A DNA stretch of 64,000 nt from Macrosoma leucophasiata. Its lineage: Eukaryota > Arthropoda > Insecta > Lepidoptera > Hedylidae. The DNA is taken from positions 22,175,001 to 22,239,000 of the forward strand of contig JAWQUS010000001.1 in the NCBI GenBank assembly GCA_036365455.1, given 5' to 3'. The translations under genes and the position numbers were made by a program. Positions 19,825 through 31,596 of the stretch are shown here, piece by piece. The notes under the pieces are model-generated. The model ran no database searches, was not told the DNA's origin, and saw only the letters and a list, made by a program, of their open reading frames with translations. The stretch's first letter is position 1, and every line of letters begins with the position of its first letter.

Positions 19825-21315
19825 TGTAAAAACCTGAAAGATGATACCTTTGATTCAATTTCAAGATATTATCTCAGTAGTAAACTTTACAGTCGCCTAT
19901 GTTTTCCTATAAAGCCAATTCTTTGATGCAATTTCATAAAATATATTTTATAGAATTTGCAGCAGCTGTCCTTGCGCGAATATTATAGGATATTATTCAT
20001 AATTCAGGGCAAATTGAGGATACGATTGCAGAACTATTGCAACAAAACAAGCGGAAGCTTTGCAATTAATATATAAATCAAAGTCCTTTCAATGTGGGAA
20101 TGTTTTGACGTTTCATGGCCAAGTTCTTGCGGTCACAAAAACGAACCTCAGAATTGGTAAAGTGAATTTCACTAGTTTGAAAAACGAATCTGAGTCAAGG
20201 TGATCCAAATATTTCCCTATCGAATGTCATATGGTATTTGAAACGGAATAAATTAATACGTAATTACACACAGATATATTACCTTGGACGTTTATATTGT
20301 AATAGTACGAGATACGGTGAGAAATATATTATATAAGTACGTACCTTCGCCTCTAATTTTATGATGATTTTATAACATTCACAATCTCAAATCGTACATA
20401 GCTTGCGTAGATAAATTACGAGAAAATACTTTTTTAAAGTGACAAATTTAAAATTTAATATCTCTACCACCAGTAAAAAACTACAAGTAGGTGCATGTTA
20501 TCCAATCTGTCTTATATCAAATAAAAGATGATGGTAATTTATTACACCGTATCTTTGACTTGAGTCATAGAATTTGTAACTCTCATAGAAATCGAAGGTT
20601 GTATAAGGACGCGTAAACACCATATCGAATCAAATACATTGATACGCGTGAAACGATACCGTAACATCGATATCACGAATCGATATTCGATGTTGCATCG
20701 ATTTAATATACCATAACCGGTGTTGACCGTTTAGGAATCGTGTACCACCGTTATGTTTATACGAATCGATGAAAGTTGGCGCCTTTTCTAATCGAATGAT
20801 GTATAGTTTCGTTGATTGTGTTAAAGTTATTGACTTGTAGCAACCATATTTTGAAAAACGAAATCGTATTCTTTACTTCATGTTTTATTTAAAGTTACCA
20901 AGTAAGTAATAAAGAATCACATTGGCAACACTGAAAAAAAAGAACGGTTTTAAAATGTAGTTTTGAAATATATTGAGAACCTAAATCATATTTTCTATCG
21001 TTAAGATATTTTTACCGCTTCTGGATAAAAAGTTTAAATCATCTATCTAAATTAACAATATTTTAAATAGCAGACAATGTTCTTTATGCGCTCTAGATAA
21101 TATTTCAAAGCTGTTTCAACTTGTACTTTTTAATTTTTTTTCTGTATCTACCAATTAGTCTATGGAACATGCCATGATCATTTTATTGATCTGAGAACCT
21201 AATTCAATGCTCATTAATTGATTACTTGCTGTATTAATAAATATAACAGATTCAAAAGCAAAATATCGATTTCAGGTAGCCTGAAACTTGCATACTGATG
21301 GCCTCGTAACAACTA
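19825..21315. other. No gene recognised; ATCGAT-rich stretch about 20,665-20,775
   Basis: AT-rich sequence. At 20,664-20,703 atcgat motifs cluster and form an imperfect hairpin (aacatcgatat ... atattcgatgtt). This could be a regulatory cluster or an old palindromic repeat. No coding frame. Confidence 0.35.
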
Positions 21316-21320
21316 TCACA

Positions 21321-21458
21321 CAGACATAACAACTTAGGTCTCAGGGGTGGCAACGCATCTGCATTTTGACACCTGCTTTCTGTGTAGATGTCTATAGGCT
21401 GCAATGATCACTTAACATCCATGTGAACTGCATGCTTGTTTACATTGGTTACATAAAA
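21321..21458 (+). repeat. Family A repeat, 3' part
   Basis: caggggtggcaacgcatctg, gatgtctataggctgcaatg and gaactgcatgcttgttta match the family 3' half. Confidence 0.8.
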
Positions 21459-21464
21459 TCTTAT

Positions 21465-22125
21465 ATATCTATATTGCAGGCACATTATTAATTCCCTCTT
21501 CGTTTAAATACACCATTTCTGTCACGTACATTTATAAATTAAAACATAACTGCTTTCTTTAAACACCATGCAGTTAGTTAACTTGTACACTTTCTTGATG
21601 GGTGTCACTACAAAATTAACATTTCTATTTGGAAGTGTTACAAATGAACAGTGGAACATTTTAAATCTGTTTGTAGAAACGTCTGACTCAAACCAACAGT
21701 ATTTGACTAACAAATTCACAACATCGATTTATCTGTTAGCCTAAATACGAGACAATAAAAAATGATCTGTCAAAATGCTGCTCCAACGGCTCAATCGCAG
21801 CGTTCGACGATCGAGAGGCTATTTTTAAAGTCGAACGATAGTTTGTGGTGATAGTGCGCGGTTGTGCCCAACTATATTCAATGACAAACCATAGATTACT
21901 AAACATTGTAAATTAAACATAGAATTTGTCTATAGAATCTGCGTGTAATGATAAGAGGCGTCGTGCAAATATTAAGCACTGTAGATTAACGTTTCTTTTT
22001 TGACGTGACGGCCCCAATTTCTGGCCGTCACCACAGTAATTAAATAATAAATAATGTCAAAATTCGTATTTATCATTTTGTATCTTCACGGCAAGTCCCT
22101 CGCGGGTTTGGTGTAGAGTATGGAT
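21465..22125. other. No gene recognised; 9-bp perfect hairpin at 22,005-22,031
   Basis: gtgacggcc and ggccgtcac flank a 9-base loop, 100 bp before the mariner end. A 65-codon minus frame at 21,522-21,719 has no recognisable domain. Confidence 0.4.
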
Positions 22126-22130
22126 CGCCA

Positions 22131-23334
22131 AGGTTGGGGAAAAAGTTTCTTCGCATTTTTTAAGATAATTCAAAACATTTTTTAATATAGTTTATTTAAA
22201 TTTATGTACCATTTTGTTCGATAACCTTTTGCCATCTTGTAGGTAGGGACATAATCCCATTGCTATAAAAATTTTGGGACTTCTCATCAAAATACCGCGA
22301 CAAGTGGATTTGGCAGTCCTCTCGTGATGTTAACCTATCATTGCATAAAGAATTCTGGAAAGACCGAAACAGGTGGAAATCTGAAGGTGCAAGGTCAGGA
22401 TTATACGGCGGATGCATTAACACCTCCCAGCCAAACTCTCTTAATTTTTGCTGAGTGGCTATAGATGTGTGAGGTCTAGTGTTATCATGATGAAACACCA
22501 CACCCCTTCTGTTGATCAATTCCGGCCGCTTTCTCTCAACTTCTTGCTTTAATCTCATCAGTTGTTCGCAGTAGAGTTCAGAATCGATAGTCCTGGTGGT
22601 AATAGCTCATAATGAATAATGCCCTTCCAAGCCCACCACACACACAACATCACGACCTTTTTCGCACGTTTTTGTCGTACGTTATCCACTTTTCATCACC
22701 AGTTATCAGCTTCTTGAAAAATGATTCGGTTTCATTACGTCGTAATAAAGAATCACAAATGAGTACACGGTTCATTAGGTTTCTTTCAGTGAGCTCGTGA
22801 GGTACCCAAATATCGAGCTTTTTTTTGTACCCAGTTTTTTTCAAATGCGCCAAAACTGTTTTGTGATCAATTCTCAGTTCTTCAGCTACGTCGTAACTAC
22901 TGATATGTCGATCTTGCTCAACTTTTTCAAAAATGGCATCCATTTTATCCGTAATAGGGCGACCAGAGTGAGGTGCATATTTGACATCAAAATTTCCGGA
23001 TTGAAAACGCTTAAACCAAATTTGTGCTACTCTCACAGACACTGCACTAGGTCCATAAACATCGCAAATTTTTTTCGCAGCTTGCGTTGCATTTTTACCT
23101 TTTTTGTAGTAAAATTTTAAAATGTATCGAATTTCTTCATTAGATTCACTCATCTTGACAGTACGAAAAACAAATAAAAATCACACATTTGCCTAATTTG
23201 AATTTGGAATTATGTTCTTTAAAATTTTAACTTTCAATGATACCAAAACCAGCCAGATACAAATACTACAGCCAAAGAGATTTTATTACAAGTTCATACA
23301 TACTATAATGCGAAAAGACTTTTTCCCCAACCTA
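22131..23334 (-). mobile_element. Mariner element, inactive, both terminal inverted repeats present
   Basis: Terminal repeats aggttggggaaaaagtttct (22,131 on) and gactttttccccaacct (ending 23,334) are inverted copies. Total length is about 1.2 kb, close to the usual ~1.3 kb. The right end is followed by TA; the left flank has lost a clear TA. The shortfall fits the internal deletion in its transposase. Confidence 0.92.
22202..23153 (-). pseudogene. Mariner transposase pseudogene (DD34D type)
   Basis: The start MSESNEEIRYILKFYYKKGK opens a helix-turn-helix half that includes RVAQIWFKRFQSGNFDVKYA and GRPITDKMD, a second HTH (DHKTVLAHLKKTGYKKKLDI), then ITGDEKWITYD with the first catalytic Asp. 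It hits a stop at 22,650 after NVRKRS. The distal half, in another frame (22,202-22,558), has HHDNTRPHTS with the second Asp and MHPPYNPDLAPSDFHLFRSF with the third. The middle lacks roughly 20 residues relative to the family and has a frameshift near 22,575, so no active protein is made. Confidence 0.93.
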
Positions 23335-23526
23335 TTATTACACAAGTCCTAACACACCTTCCGTTCCTCTTCTAAATTCAGCATTTAATGGTTTAGAAAA
23401 AAACCTGCAAAGGTTTTTAAAGAAAATGTGCGTAAAACAAATTTCAAAAAAACAAAATTTGGCTTTGATGCAAATGTTTTTCTACATTTTGGGTAGGTAT
23501 ACTGTGTATCTTAATATAACATTCAT

Positions 23527-23660
23527 CATCATCACTATATCAGCCAAAATATGTCCACTGCTGGACTAAAGCCCCCCTAGGACTAGGACCCTCCATATGG
23601 GAAACCATATGGGGGGTATGCCTTATTCGTCACGCTTAGCACGCAGATTGGCATTATAAC
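23527..23660 (+). repeat. LINE 3'-tail-like repeat (CAGCC...GTCCACTGCTGGA motif)
   Basis: catcatcatcactatatcag, atatgtccactgctggacta and the self-complementary ccatatgggaaaccatatgg resemble 3' ends of insect RTE-like elements from memory. Related short words are at 28,425-28,480 and 32,660-32,720. Confidence 0.5.
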
Positions 23661-23664
23661 ATTC

Positions 23665-25180
23665 ATAGATCGCTTAAAAAAACCACGCGAATGCGTCGCT
23701 CGACTAATTGTTGAGTTGTGCTAGTCGTACACTTCAATAGTAATACCCCTAGTACTAAATGATCTGTCATTAGAAGCGCGCTACGCACAATGGTCTGATC
23801 TCCTTGATGCTCCCAGATAACGTAGCTCAAATACGTCGGAAGTGTAACTGTATTCATAATTTGATTAATGCCTTGTTTTTCTTGGCAATATTAATGCTTC
23901 ACGATTAACCTTGACTGATAATAATGAAGATCGCAATCGGATTACTCAGAAGCCAAACGATGCACATAAAAAATGCACTTAGATTAAAATCAAACTTATA
24001 TTAATAATGCGTTATTCTTTTTTAAACTTCCCATCTAATTTCTCTTCTCTTATCGTATTGACCGCTCTCAGAAAATAAATCTAGAATTAATAACCATAAT
24101 GAACTTTAAACAACGGACAATTACCTTCTAAGAACCATTATCATCAAAGCAATTTTCTAATACGCAAGCATTTACAGAAATCGCCGAGCGAAATGAGCAC
24201 TCACAATTAGCGGCTTCTAAAGGGTTTCCGTGCAAATCTTGATAATTAAACGCTTCGGCGCGAAGCTGATCGACGATTGGACTTTCAACTTTAGTTATTT
24301 CAGTACAGAGTTGAAATCGCTTAAGCTTTTTGTCGAAGATAAGTCATTGGAAAGTGAAATGGGGGCGCACCTGACGTTGCTTTCTTTACGTCGCGGTGTT
24401 CTTTTTGATTCAGTGAGAGTGGTCTAGATACGATAATTGTGCCGGTAGCGATTCCGTGACGGGTTCGAATCGACCTCCAGCCTGGTCTGGCCTACACGCC
24501 AATTTAAGTGTTATACAAACTCGTTTATCAGTAACAACGTACGAAATAAAAAATCACACTCAGTCCTGTGTCTGATACAAATCCGGTCCGAAGGACCATG
24601 TTCCAATTTTAAATGAAGAAATAAATTTTGGGTAACTTATTCCTATTTTCCAAGAGATATCTTTCCAGTTATGCCAGGAATAAACAAACCCATTAGTATG
24701 AGATGAACGGTAAAGAAGTTCGTCAATTAAGCGTGGGGATGCTGCATTATTAAAAGTTGAACAGAATGGGGAGTGGAATCAACGTGTGATTAAGGGTAAA
24801 TTTATATTGCTTATAAACTTAAAACATGTTTATAAATAGACACACGTTTACATTCCCATGGTATTTCGATACTAATACATTTAAATAAAAGAGAGTTCCT
24901 TGTTTCGATACTATAAAACTCGTCTTTACTGTGGCTCCAGATTTCTAATTCTTAGTTTTGTTAGTAATAAAGGCAGACGTTTCGTTGCCTATATCAAGGT
25001 GGGTGTGTGTGTGTGTGTGTTTGTGTTGTATGTACATACTCTTGCCTCATAATAATATATAAGTTAGAATTCTTCTAGTTGGAATTCTTCCCGAAGTCGA
25101 TTGTTTCTGAACTAAAATCTCCTTTAAACTTTACATGTCCTGAAACTTTTATTAGTAAACATAGTAAACAATCACCCATT
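23665..25180. other. No gene recognised; (GT)n at about 25,000-25,022
   Basis: AT-rich sequence. A B-box-like word gggttcgaatcgacc lies at about 24,461 without an A-box or fold. The GT microsatellite has about nine to ten dinucleotides. Confidence 0.4.
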
Positions 25181-25182
25181 CA

Positions 25183-25343
25183 TAAGGTTCGGTTACACCA
25201 AAATATTTGTTTTTTTGTACAATTTTGAACCAAAATATTCGTTTAAGTTAGAGAACTTAAACTAATTTGTTGAAGTCAGGGAAAGATGTAAAACTTTACA
25301 TTAACAATAACTTTAACGAATATTTTGGTGCAACCGAACCTAA
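25183..25343. repeat. MITE-like inverted-repeat element, first of a back-to-back pair
   Basis: The left end taaggttcggttacaccaaa and right end ttttggtgcaaccgaaccta are near-perfect inverted repeats about 20-25 bp long. The interior is AT-rich and partly self-complementary (gtttaagttagagaacttaa). TAA at 25,341-25,343 is shared with the next element. Confidence 0.8.
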
Positions 25344-25499
25344 GCCTGGGTTGCACCACGACTTTTGTTGAAGTTATTGTAACATTTCACATCCTGCTCT
25401 AACTTAAGAGATTTCTTTAAGTTAGAAAAGGATCTGAAATGCTACAAATAGTTACAATAACTTTAACTTTAACAAAAGTCGTGGTGCAACCCAGGCTTA
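25341..25499. repeat. MITE-like inverted-repeat element, second of the pair
   Basis: The left end taagcctgggttgcaccacg and right end cgtggtgcaacccaggctta are exact inverted repeats. Complementarity continues inward (cttttgttgaagttattgta against taactttaacaaaag) to a centre near cttaagagatttctttaag, so nearly the whole element folds on itself. It is the same family as 12,228-12,350. Confidence 0.88.
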
Positions 25500-25504
25500 G
25501 TGTA

Positions 25505-26400
25505 TTAGTGTATCCATTTAATACTTCAATCCAAAAGCTTTCTATTTATTTCCTTTATTTATATTAAAGATCTTGTAAAGTGTAAGGACTTTAGAAAATC
25601 GCAATTCGTGTCCATTGATTGGGTGCCGGCAACCGGTGATAGAGGTCTTACCGTCTGTTTGTCGAAAGTCGTGATGCTATCGATATTGCCTATCCATTGT
25701 AGTGTTTTTGCTGCGCCTGCGCCTCGTTTCATACTGCATTGTCGTTTACCGTCTAGAAAGTGACATCTTTGTTGATTTTTCTATTATTCTAGTGTTTCGT
25801 TATCTTTGAAGTTCTATTGTTGACTTTTTTTGTTCAATTTTACTTTTCATGGCAAATATTACGCACTTTCCAAAAGTAATGGGATACGGTTCCTTGGTTT
25901 GATTGCTGTAGGAATTCTGACAAGATTTGTATCTTGATGACGGAATGCACGATGCACGTGCAAGTATTTCTTTTTACAATAATTGCGTAGGAATTGTTTT
26001 ATGTGAGTAAAAGGGTGAGGAGGTTTGTCTTGTATTGTGATTGCGATTTGTGCGAATCATAATAACATTTTCTGTACCTTCATTACAACGAACTCATAAT
26101 GAGTAAATCCTTTATGCTATGTAAGCTAATCCAGCGTTACTATATGTCGGTTAGATAATACTATATGGTCTCGTAATATCTGATACAGTGGCAAAATCTC
26201 TTAGGCCTCAGAAGTAGCAGCGACTGTACTTATAAGGCCTTTTATTTTCTCTTCTTCGGCCTTCTTTTGACTTCAATATATGTATAGTATTCACTAACCA
26301 CTTTTGTAGATTATTCGCTAGACATGTCCACGACATTTCCATAACTAAAGATATTTATAGTGTTACCATCACTTTCCACGAGAATAATTGCATTGACAAG
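25505..26400. other. No gene recognised
   Basis: Mixed sequence with nothing supported. Confidence 0.35.
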
Positions 26401-26407
26401 CAATTGA

Positions 26408-26590
26408 TGTATGTATGTATCTTCACGCCAGGTGCCTAACGGGGTCGGCAGAGAGTGTGGACCGCCAGATATCCATTCTGACAGACCTCCCGTGCCTCAT
26501 CTACCTTCATCATTCTCTTCATACATGCACCCGGATTCCTGAGACTATTGACCCCACCATCAGATGCAGACCATGGCAGAGCTCGCCGAG
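26408..26590 (+). repeat. Family C interspersed repeat
   Basis: cttcacgccaggtgcctaac, ggaccgccagatatcc and ttcatcattctcttcataca match the 5.8-kb and 29-kb copies. Confidence 0.75.
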
Positions 26591-26703
26591 TGAGCTGCGT
26601 TGCGTTACTACTTGACTACCAGCCGTTTCCTGGTTCCTGGAACACAGATTGACGAAATTGTAAATAAATGTATAACACGGACTATTAACTCAACTTTGGA
26701 AGT

Positions 26704-26984
26704 TATTCTGGTGATAGAGTTCCAGTGTAGGAGTTCCAAGAGCGTAGGCACCATTGCATTAGGTAAATTGTCTATCTGCCGACAAATGGTAGTGTTCAGC
26801 ACTATCGTGTTCCGGGCAGAATGGTAAAATCCATGGATCCGTAATAATTAGAGAAAACAACGAATGTCTCAGGGGTGGCAACGCATCTGCATTTCGCCTC
26901 TGGTTTTTGTGTAGATATCTATAGGCTGCAGTCATCACTTAAAACTGAACTGCTCGCTTGTTTGCACCTTCATTGCATAAAAAA
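26704..26984 (+). repeat. Family A repeat, diverged full-length copy
   Basis: It runs from ctggtgatagagttccagtg through aatggtagtgttcagcacta and tctataggctgcagtcatca to a short A-tail at about 26,978-26,984. Confidence 0.8.
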
Positions 26985-26999
26985 GTGAAACTTGTTGTA

Positions 27000-27400
27000 C
27001 ATAACTGTTTGTCTACAGTCAGTGAAACAATAGTTATCAAGAAGCTATATCGTCACTAACGGCACAGCTTTCACCAAGACCCATGTAAGGTCTGAACGGA
27101 TCCCTGGACTAATCGGTTGCTAGACAAACGTGCAGACACCGCGGCGCCGGCGCCGTAGTGCGCGCGCCGACGAAAGTGCAAGTCGCCCAGTTCCCACGAC
27201 CACCGCACCGCCACCCTGCGAATCGAATATAAACGAAATCGATATTGTTGGAATCGATAACTCCAAACGTTCATGTTTATTGCCGGAAGCGGTGGTTAGA
27301 GATATATATTCATGCATACATGTGTTAGCGGACATAAAAATGTTACGTAGACAATTACTTCTTTTGATTTTGTCCATTACTTTGATATGCTAACATATGC
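27000..27400. other. GC/CpG-rich island without an identified gene
   Basis: About 27,120-27,230 is strikingly GC-rich (gacaccgcggcgccggcgcc, gcgcgcgccgac) in an AT-rich setting. It is followed by atcgatatt and aatcgataac motifs at 27,238-27,262. An 87-codon plus frame (27,130-27,393) starts with a run of arginines, which the GC-rich DNA alone could produce. It may be a promoter or first exon, but nothing identifies a product. Confidence 0.35.
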
Positions 27401-27454
27401 AGTTTCCCGGTAAAATAGATTGCGGCCGTCTACATAAATTCAATTTAAAAAAAA

Positions 27455-27500
27455 CTGGACAAGTGCGAGTCGGACTTGCGTTCACAAGATTCCGTTAATT
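27455..27500 (+). repeat. Short 'GTGCGAGTCGGACTTGCG' repeat end
   Basis: ggacaagtgcgagtcggact is the end of a very common lepidopteran repeat (from memory). A reverse-oriented relic, gtccgactcgcgcttagcca, is at 43,861-43,880. Confidence 0.55.
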
Positions 27501-27774
27501 TGAGAGATTTCTTAAACTACCTTCCATAGAGTCTATGGTAAATTTCCTATATAATTTCGGAAATGAAGGATATATCCTCTCCTACGCCGCGCCGGCGGTA
27601 TATTCTCCCTCCGTCTTACGAATTTTTGATCAGGTCACCTGTCCTGACGCGAGTTTAACATTTTTTGCCTATCAAAAAAGTTCACAACGCCGCTAAAGTT
27701 TTCAGTTCAAAAAACTGACTTTCTGATTGATGATTTTGAATCGACTTAAATTCACACAGTAATATAATAATAAT

Positions 27775-27900
27775 ATAATGGCAACCCTTGAACGTCTCAC
27801 TGCTGGGTACGAGTCTCTTCCCTTTTTGGGAGGAGGCCTGGAGCCCTCCAACACGCTGCTCCAATGTGGGTTGATGGAGATACGGGTTAGTGACCAACCC
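27775..27900 (+). repeat. LINE 3'-end-like repeat
   Basis: aatggcaacccttgaacgtc, cactgctgggtacgagtctc and ttcccttttt-ggaggagg resemble 44,397-44,465 (aatggcaacccattatatgt, cactgctgggcacgagcctc). They look like 3' ends of one retroposon family. Confidence 0.6.
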
Positions 27901-27964
27901 GCTATCGGATGTTTTCAAACCGCCCATAAGGCCTCCGACAAGGTTTAACGACTGCTATCTATCG

Positions 27965-28490
27965 ATCTCAACCGGGACCGACGGCTAAACGTGGCTTTCG
28001 AAGCACGGAAACGCAGTAGTGGGGATTTATTGTCACCTAATCAAAAGCAAATTTCAAATCGAATTAACATATTTTCATTTCTCTAATGATGCCTGCAGAT
28101 TTCCGCTGATGTAATTAATAATCGCGGATGCACCGGATTGGTGGATTCCCACGGTGTTATACAATCGACATGAGAGTTGTGTGCGGACGGAAATTGTGTG
28201 CCGATTGGTTTAATATCGTGAGATACCGATGTTTTCAGTCAACATAATTTTTATTGTCGTCAATTAAATCAAAATATTGTGTGAGAAAAAAATAATTAAT
28301 AGTTGTGCGAATGGGGTTCATTTAAGATTGAGATAGTTATCGTATCTGATTGCATCAGGCTATCCACTGTTTTGAGCACGGTGGTATGCCTTTAATCAAG
28401 GTTTGATAAGATTACGTATCTTCATCGTCATCATTTCGAAAGGTTCACTGCTAGACAAAAACCTCACTCAAAGATTGTAAGAACGAACTG
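27965..28490. other. No gene recognised
   Basis: Contains a faint LINE-tail-like word at 28,425-28,480 (ttcactgctagacaaaaacc). Otherwise unremarkable. Confidence 0.35.
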
Positions 28491-28499
28491 TCTTGGACC

Positions 28500-28861
28500 T
28501 AGGGTTTCCACTTCTCCCGGAATTCCGGGGGTCTCCCGGATTTAAGCTCTGGAAATTAAAATCGCCCGTCTCCCGGAAGGAAGTTAAACTATACGAAATT
28601 CTCCCGGAATAACAATATGTTCAAAAGTAGCGACACGCGAAGTCGAATGGCTTAGAGCGGCGTTAATCACGACTGGGCTTGACAACGGCCTTCTCGCTAC
28701 TACTCGCCATCTAGCAGCGATCAAGTCACTCGAGTCGTGTTTTGATTAAATACAATTAATTATTTCTGTGTTGTTATGAGTTTCAAATAAAATAAAAAGT
28801 TATGATATTCAATGATTTTTTTTTTCTTTCGGATTTAGGCAGCTACGAGGTGGTAACCCTA
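28500..28861. mobile_element. Non-autonomous hAT-like element with ctcccgga motifs
   Basis: The ends tagggtttccac and gtggtaaccct(a) are inverted repeats with one mismatch. Flanking octamers cttggacc (28,492-28,499) and cttgggcc (28,862-28,869) differ at one base and read as an aged 8-bp target duplication. The interior carries several tctcccgga repeats at 28,515-28,615 and no transposase. Confidence 0.75.
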
Positions 28862-28969
28862 CTTGGGCCACCCACATCCAGCTATTGCCCGCCACCTTCA
28901 CCGTCTAACCCGTTATTAGGTTTTCTTGACAAGATTTTCAGAAACATATGGGTTACCCATATTAAAAGG

Positions 28970-29290
28970 AAATGTACTCGACAACTGTCAATAGGCTTTT
29001 TATGTATCCCACACGGTTTAGGCAGAGACTGTGTAGCGCCAGATATCCCGCTCCTAACACACGTCCTGTGCTTCGTCCACATTCATCATTCTCTTCATAC
29101 ATACACGCCGATTCCTAAGACTCTTGATCCCACCTGTAGACAGTACCAACTCGACTTGATTTAGTCAGTTTTAGTCTTCCTGGACTTCTGTAAGTATCGA
29201 CATTCGTATTGAATGTCTAGTCATTCGCTCATTCGACAATCTTTCTACGATACCCGAACCATCGAAGCATGCCTTTTTCATTTTTCTCGT
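28970..29290 (+). repeat. Family C interspersed repeat
   Basis: ttcatcattctcttcataca, cacgccgattcctaagactc and tacccgaaccatcg match the other two copies. Confidence 0.75.
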
Positions 29291-29294
29291 TATT

Positions 29295-30140
29295 CACATT
29301 CACACAAAGCCTCTTTCTTACATCTTCATTACGAATAACATACCCAATTGAAGATAAACCCCAGCCACAGGCTAATTCAAGTCCAGAACTGATCAGCATG
29401 CTATAACTCCTGGATGTGGTATTAATGAAGTGATCATCATGTTAGCGATGTGAAAGTAAATGAATGATTTTAATGGGCGACACAGACTATGGTGTGGTCT
29501 AAGTTAGACTTGATTTGTTGCGATAGACAAATATTTTACTGGTGGTAGAGCTCTAGTGACGGAATGCTTCAGATGCTCTCAGTGAATCAACCAATAATGC
29601 CTAAAATGTGATGGAAGGCGCTTGTTGCCTCTGGTAGCCCTGAAAAGTCTTAAACCTATTCAAACCTACAAGATTTGATATTTACGAGTCCTGTTGACTT
29701 CAAATCCGGCAGTTTGAATATCGATCTCGCTGTAAGTTCTCACTTGGCCCGCATTTCGAAGGGATCAACATAAATTACAGTACCATACTGATCCTTTAGC
29801 TGAACGGATTCTTGGCTGACGCGAACAAATTTATGATTGTATGGGTATTTTGAGCATTTCATGTAGCTTTTTTGCTTTTTGGTAAATCTGGGCAACTAAG
29901 TATGTACAGTTACTAAAAGTATCAAGTGATTATTAAAATATTTGTATAAGATTTATGACAAAAATGAATAGGAAAAAAGGAAAAGCCTTTTATTTTCCTA
30001 ACTTAATGTACATTTTATGCTAGGTACTTAACTTACAATAGGACAACTACGTACTAAAATAGAACGGCGAAATATCATCCTTACACATACACAGTGAACA
30101 TCCCCCAAATTCGAACGAAGCGTTTCGGCTCTACATTTAT
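29295..30140. other. No gene recognised; tiny family A remnant near 29,541
   Basis: ggtggtagagctctagtgac at 29,541-29,560 is the 5' tip of family A. The remainder shows nothing supported. Confidence 0.4.
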
Positions 30141-30144
30141 TATA

Positions 30145-30400
30145 CACTAGTTGTGCCCGCGACTTCGTCCGCGTGAGAATTTATGATTGTTCAGTATCTA
30201 CTCGGACGAAATCGTGAGCGCAGCTAGTATAAAAGTAGCCTAAGTTACTCCTTATTACAGAAGCTATCTGCCAGTGAAAGTCCCGTCAAAATCGGTCCAG
30301 CTGTTCCCGAGATTAGCGGGAACAAACAGACAGACAGACAGACAAAAATGGTAAAAAATGTTGTTTTGATAGGATATGTATCGGTTATTTTAATATTACA
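30145..30400 (+). repeat. Interspersed repeat 'cccgcgacttcgtccgcgtg' with CAGA microsatellite
   Basis: Opens with tgcccgcgacttcgtccgcg, contains ccgtcaaaatcggtccagct and a (CAGA)n tract at about 30,327-30,343. This is a widespread lepidopteran repeat from memory. Confidence 0.6.
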
Positions 30401-30404
30401 AACA

Positions 30405-31045
30405 GACACTCCAATTTTATTTATTTGTACAGATACGTAGGTATGTACAGCTAAGATAATATGGAATACTTTGCATTTTTCTTTGTTTCCGAAAAACTAC
30501 AACCTGGGCATCTGCAAATCTAGAGTGAATAGGTACTTTCTAGGCTAACGTGCTTTATCTTCGACTACATCTTCATTTTCCATCATTGGTCCATTTTCCA
30601 TCGATGGTCTTTGAGTCTAGCTACGTGTCCTGCCCATCTTTATTATAATTTTTGAGCCTGAATAAGAGCGCCTTTAGTCATGGCTCTTATTATTTGTCGA
30701 AATGTCTAATTTTTTTTTAAAGATTTGTTGAAGATATATAAAAAAAAAAAATTTCATTTTGTATTTCAAATCTTACGAGCCTGGAAAGGTATAATCGCGG
30801 AGGTATTAAATAATTCAATTCATTGAGGTTGTCTTTACACCGCCGGTTCCATTCATCGTTCAATGCGTTGATGATTCACAACCGTGAGGCAATGGCCGCT
30901 CTCTGACGCTCTCAGAAAAAAAAACGTGTGTACTATTGCATAGTTAAAAATCTTTTACAATTGGACTCAGAGTTTTAAAAAGAAATGCAAAGAATTAACT
31001 CGCATGCGTACATTCAATAAAGATATAAAATAAACATCTGCCCAT
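30405..31045. other. No gene recognised
   Basis: AT-rich sequence; nothing supported. Confidence 0.4.
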
Positions 31046-31047
31046 AA

Positions 31048-31125
31048 TTTTTTTTTTTGTTCCGGTGTGGGAATCAAACCTGCACGCAAACGACCGTTAC
31101 CAAACCATATAACCAACTGGTCCAC
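31048..31125 (-). repeat. tRNA-like retro-pseudogene with poly(A)
   Basis: Minus strand: gtggaccagttggttatatg (weak A-box) to caggtttgattcccacaccg (B-box with one change), then an 11-base A-run (T-run 31,048-31,058). The ~67-bp tRNA-like body directly followed by poly(A) looks like a retroposed tRNA or a very short SINE. Confidence 0.45.
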
Positions 31126-31129
31126 AGTT

Positions 31130-31590
31130 TTATCACAAGATCGCAGACTAAATATGTCTTAAAATCATTAGAGAAAATTATGCGGCGGCTAAAAACAAAA
31201 ATGACAAGACAGCCAACACCGCTAGGCGATAGCGATCTAACTGGCGCACGCGCAGACAATTCGATACGCACAGAATTCGTATTGTCGCAGTAATAGCATA
31301 ACGGTATGGTGCGACAATCGCACAGACTGGTTCTGCGGAACCCTGACACACATCAGAGGGATACAGTGGCAGAGCTGTGGCGAAGCAACTGCACAATCTT
31401 TCACGGCATCATGTGATTTAGTCGAGCGGTAAAACTTTAAAGAATTGCTGCATTTGAAAAGACAGGCGTAACAACCTAATACACCTGTTGTATGAATCCG
31501 TTACCTGTACATTCAAAAAAATAAAAATATTAAAAGTTTGAAGCAAATTCTTCATATTTACATATTTATTTATACTTATAATTATTATAT
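31130..31590. other. No gene recognised
   Basis: Overlapping short frames on both strands at 31,057-31,396 carry no recognised motif. Confidence 0.35.
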
Positions 31591-31596
31591 AAAGTC

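Noticed and set aside
24445..24500. B-box-like gggttcgaatcgacc, possible tRNA
   Set aside because: No matching A-box at the right distance and no cloverleaf arms.
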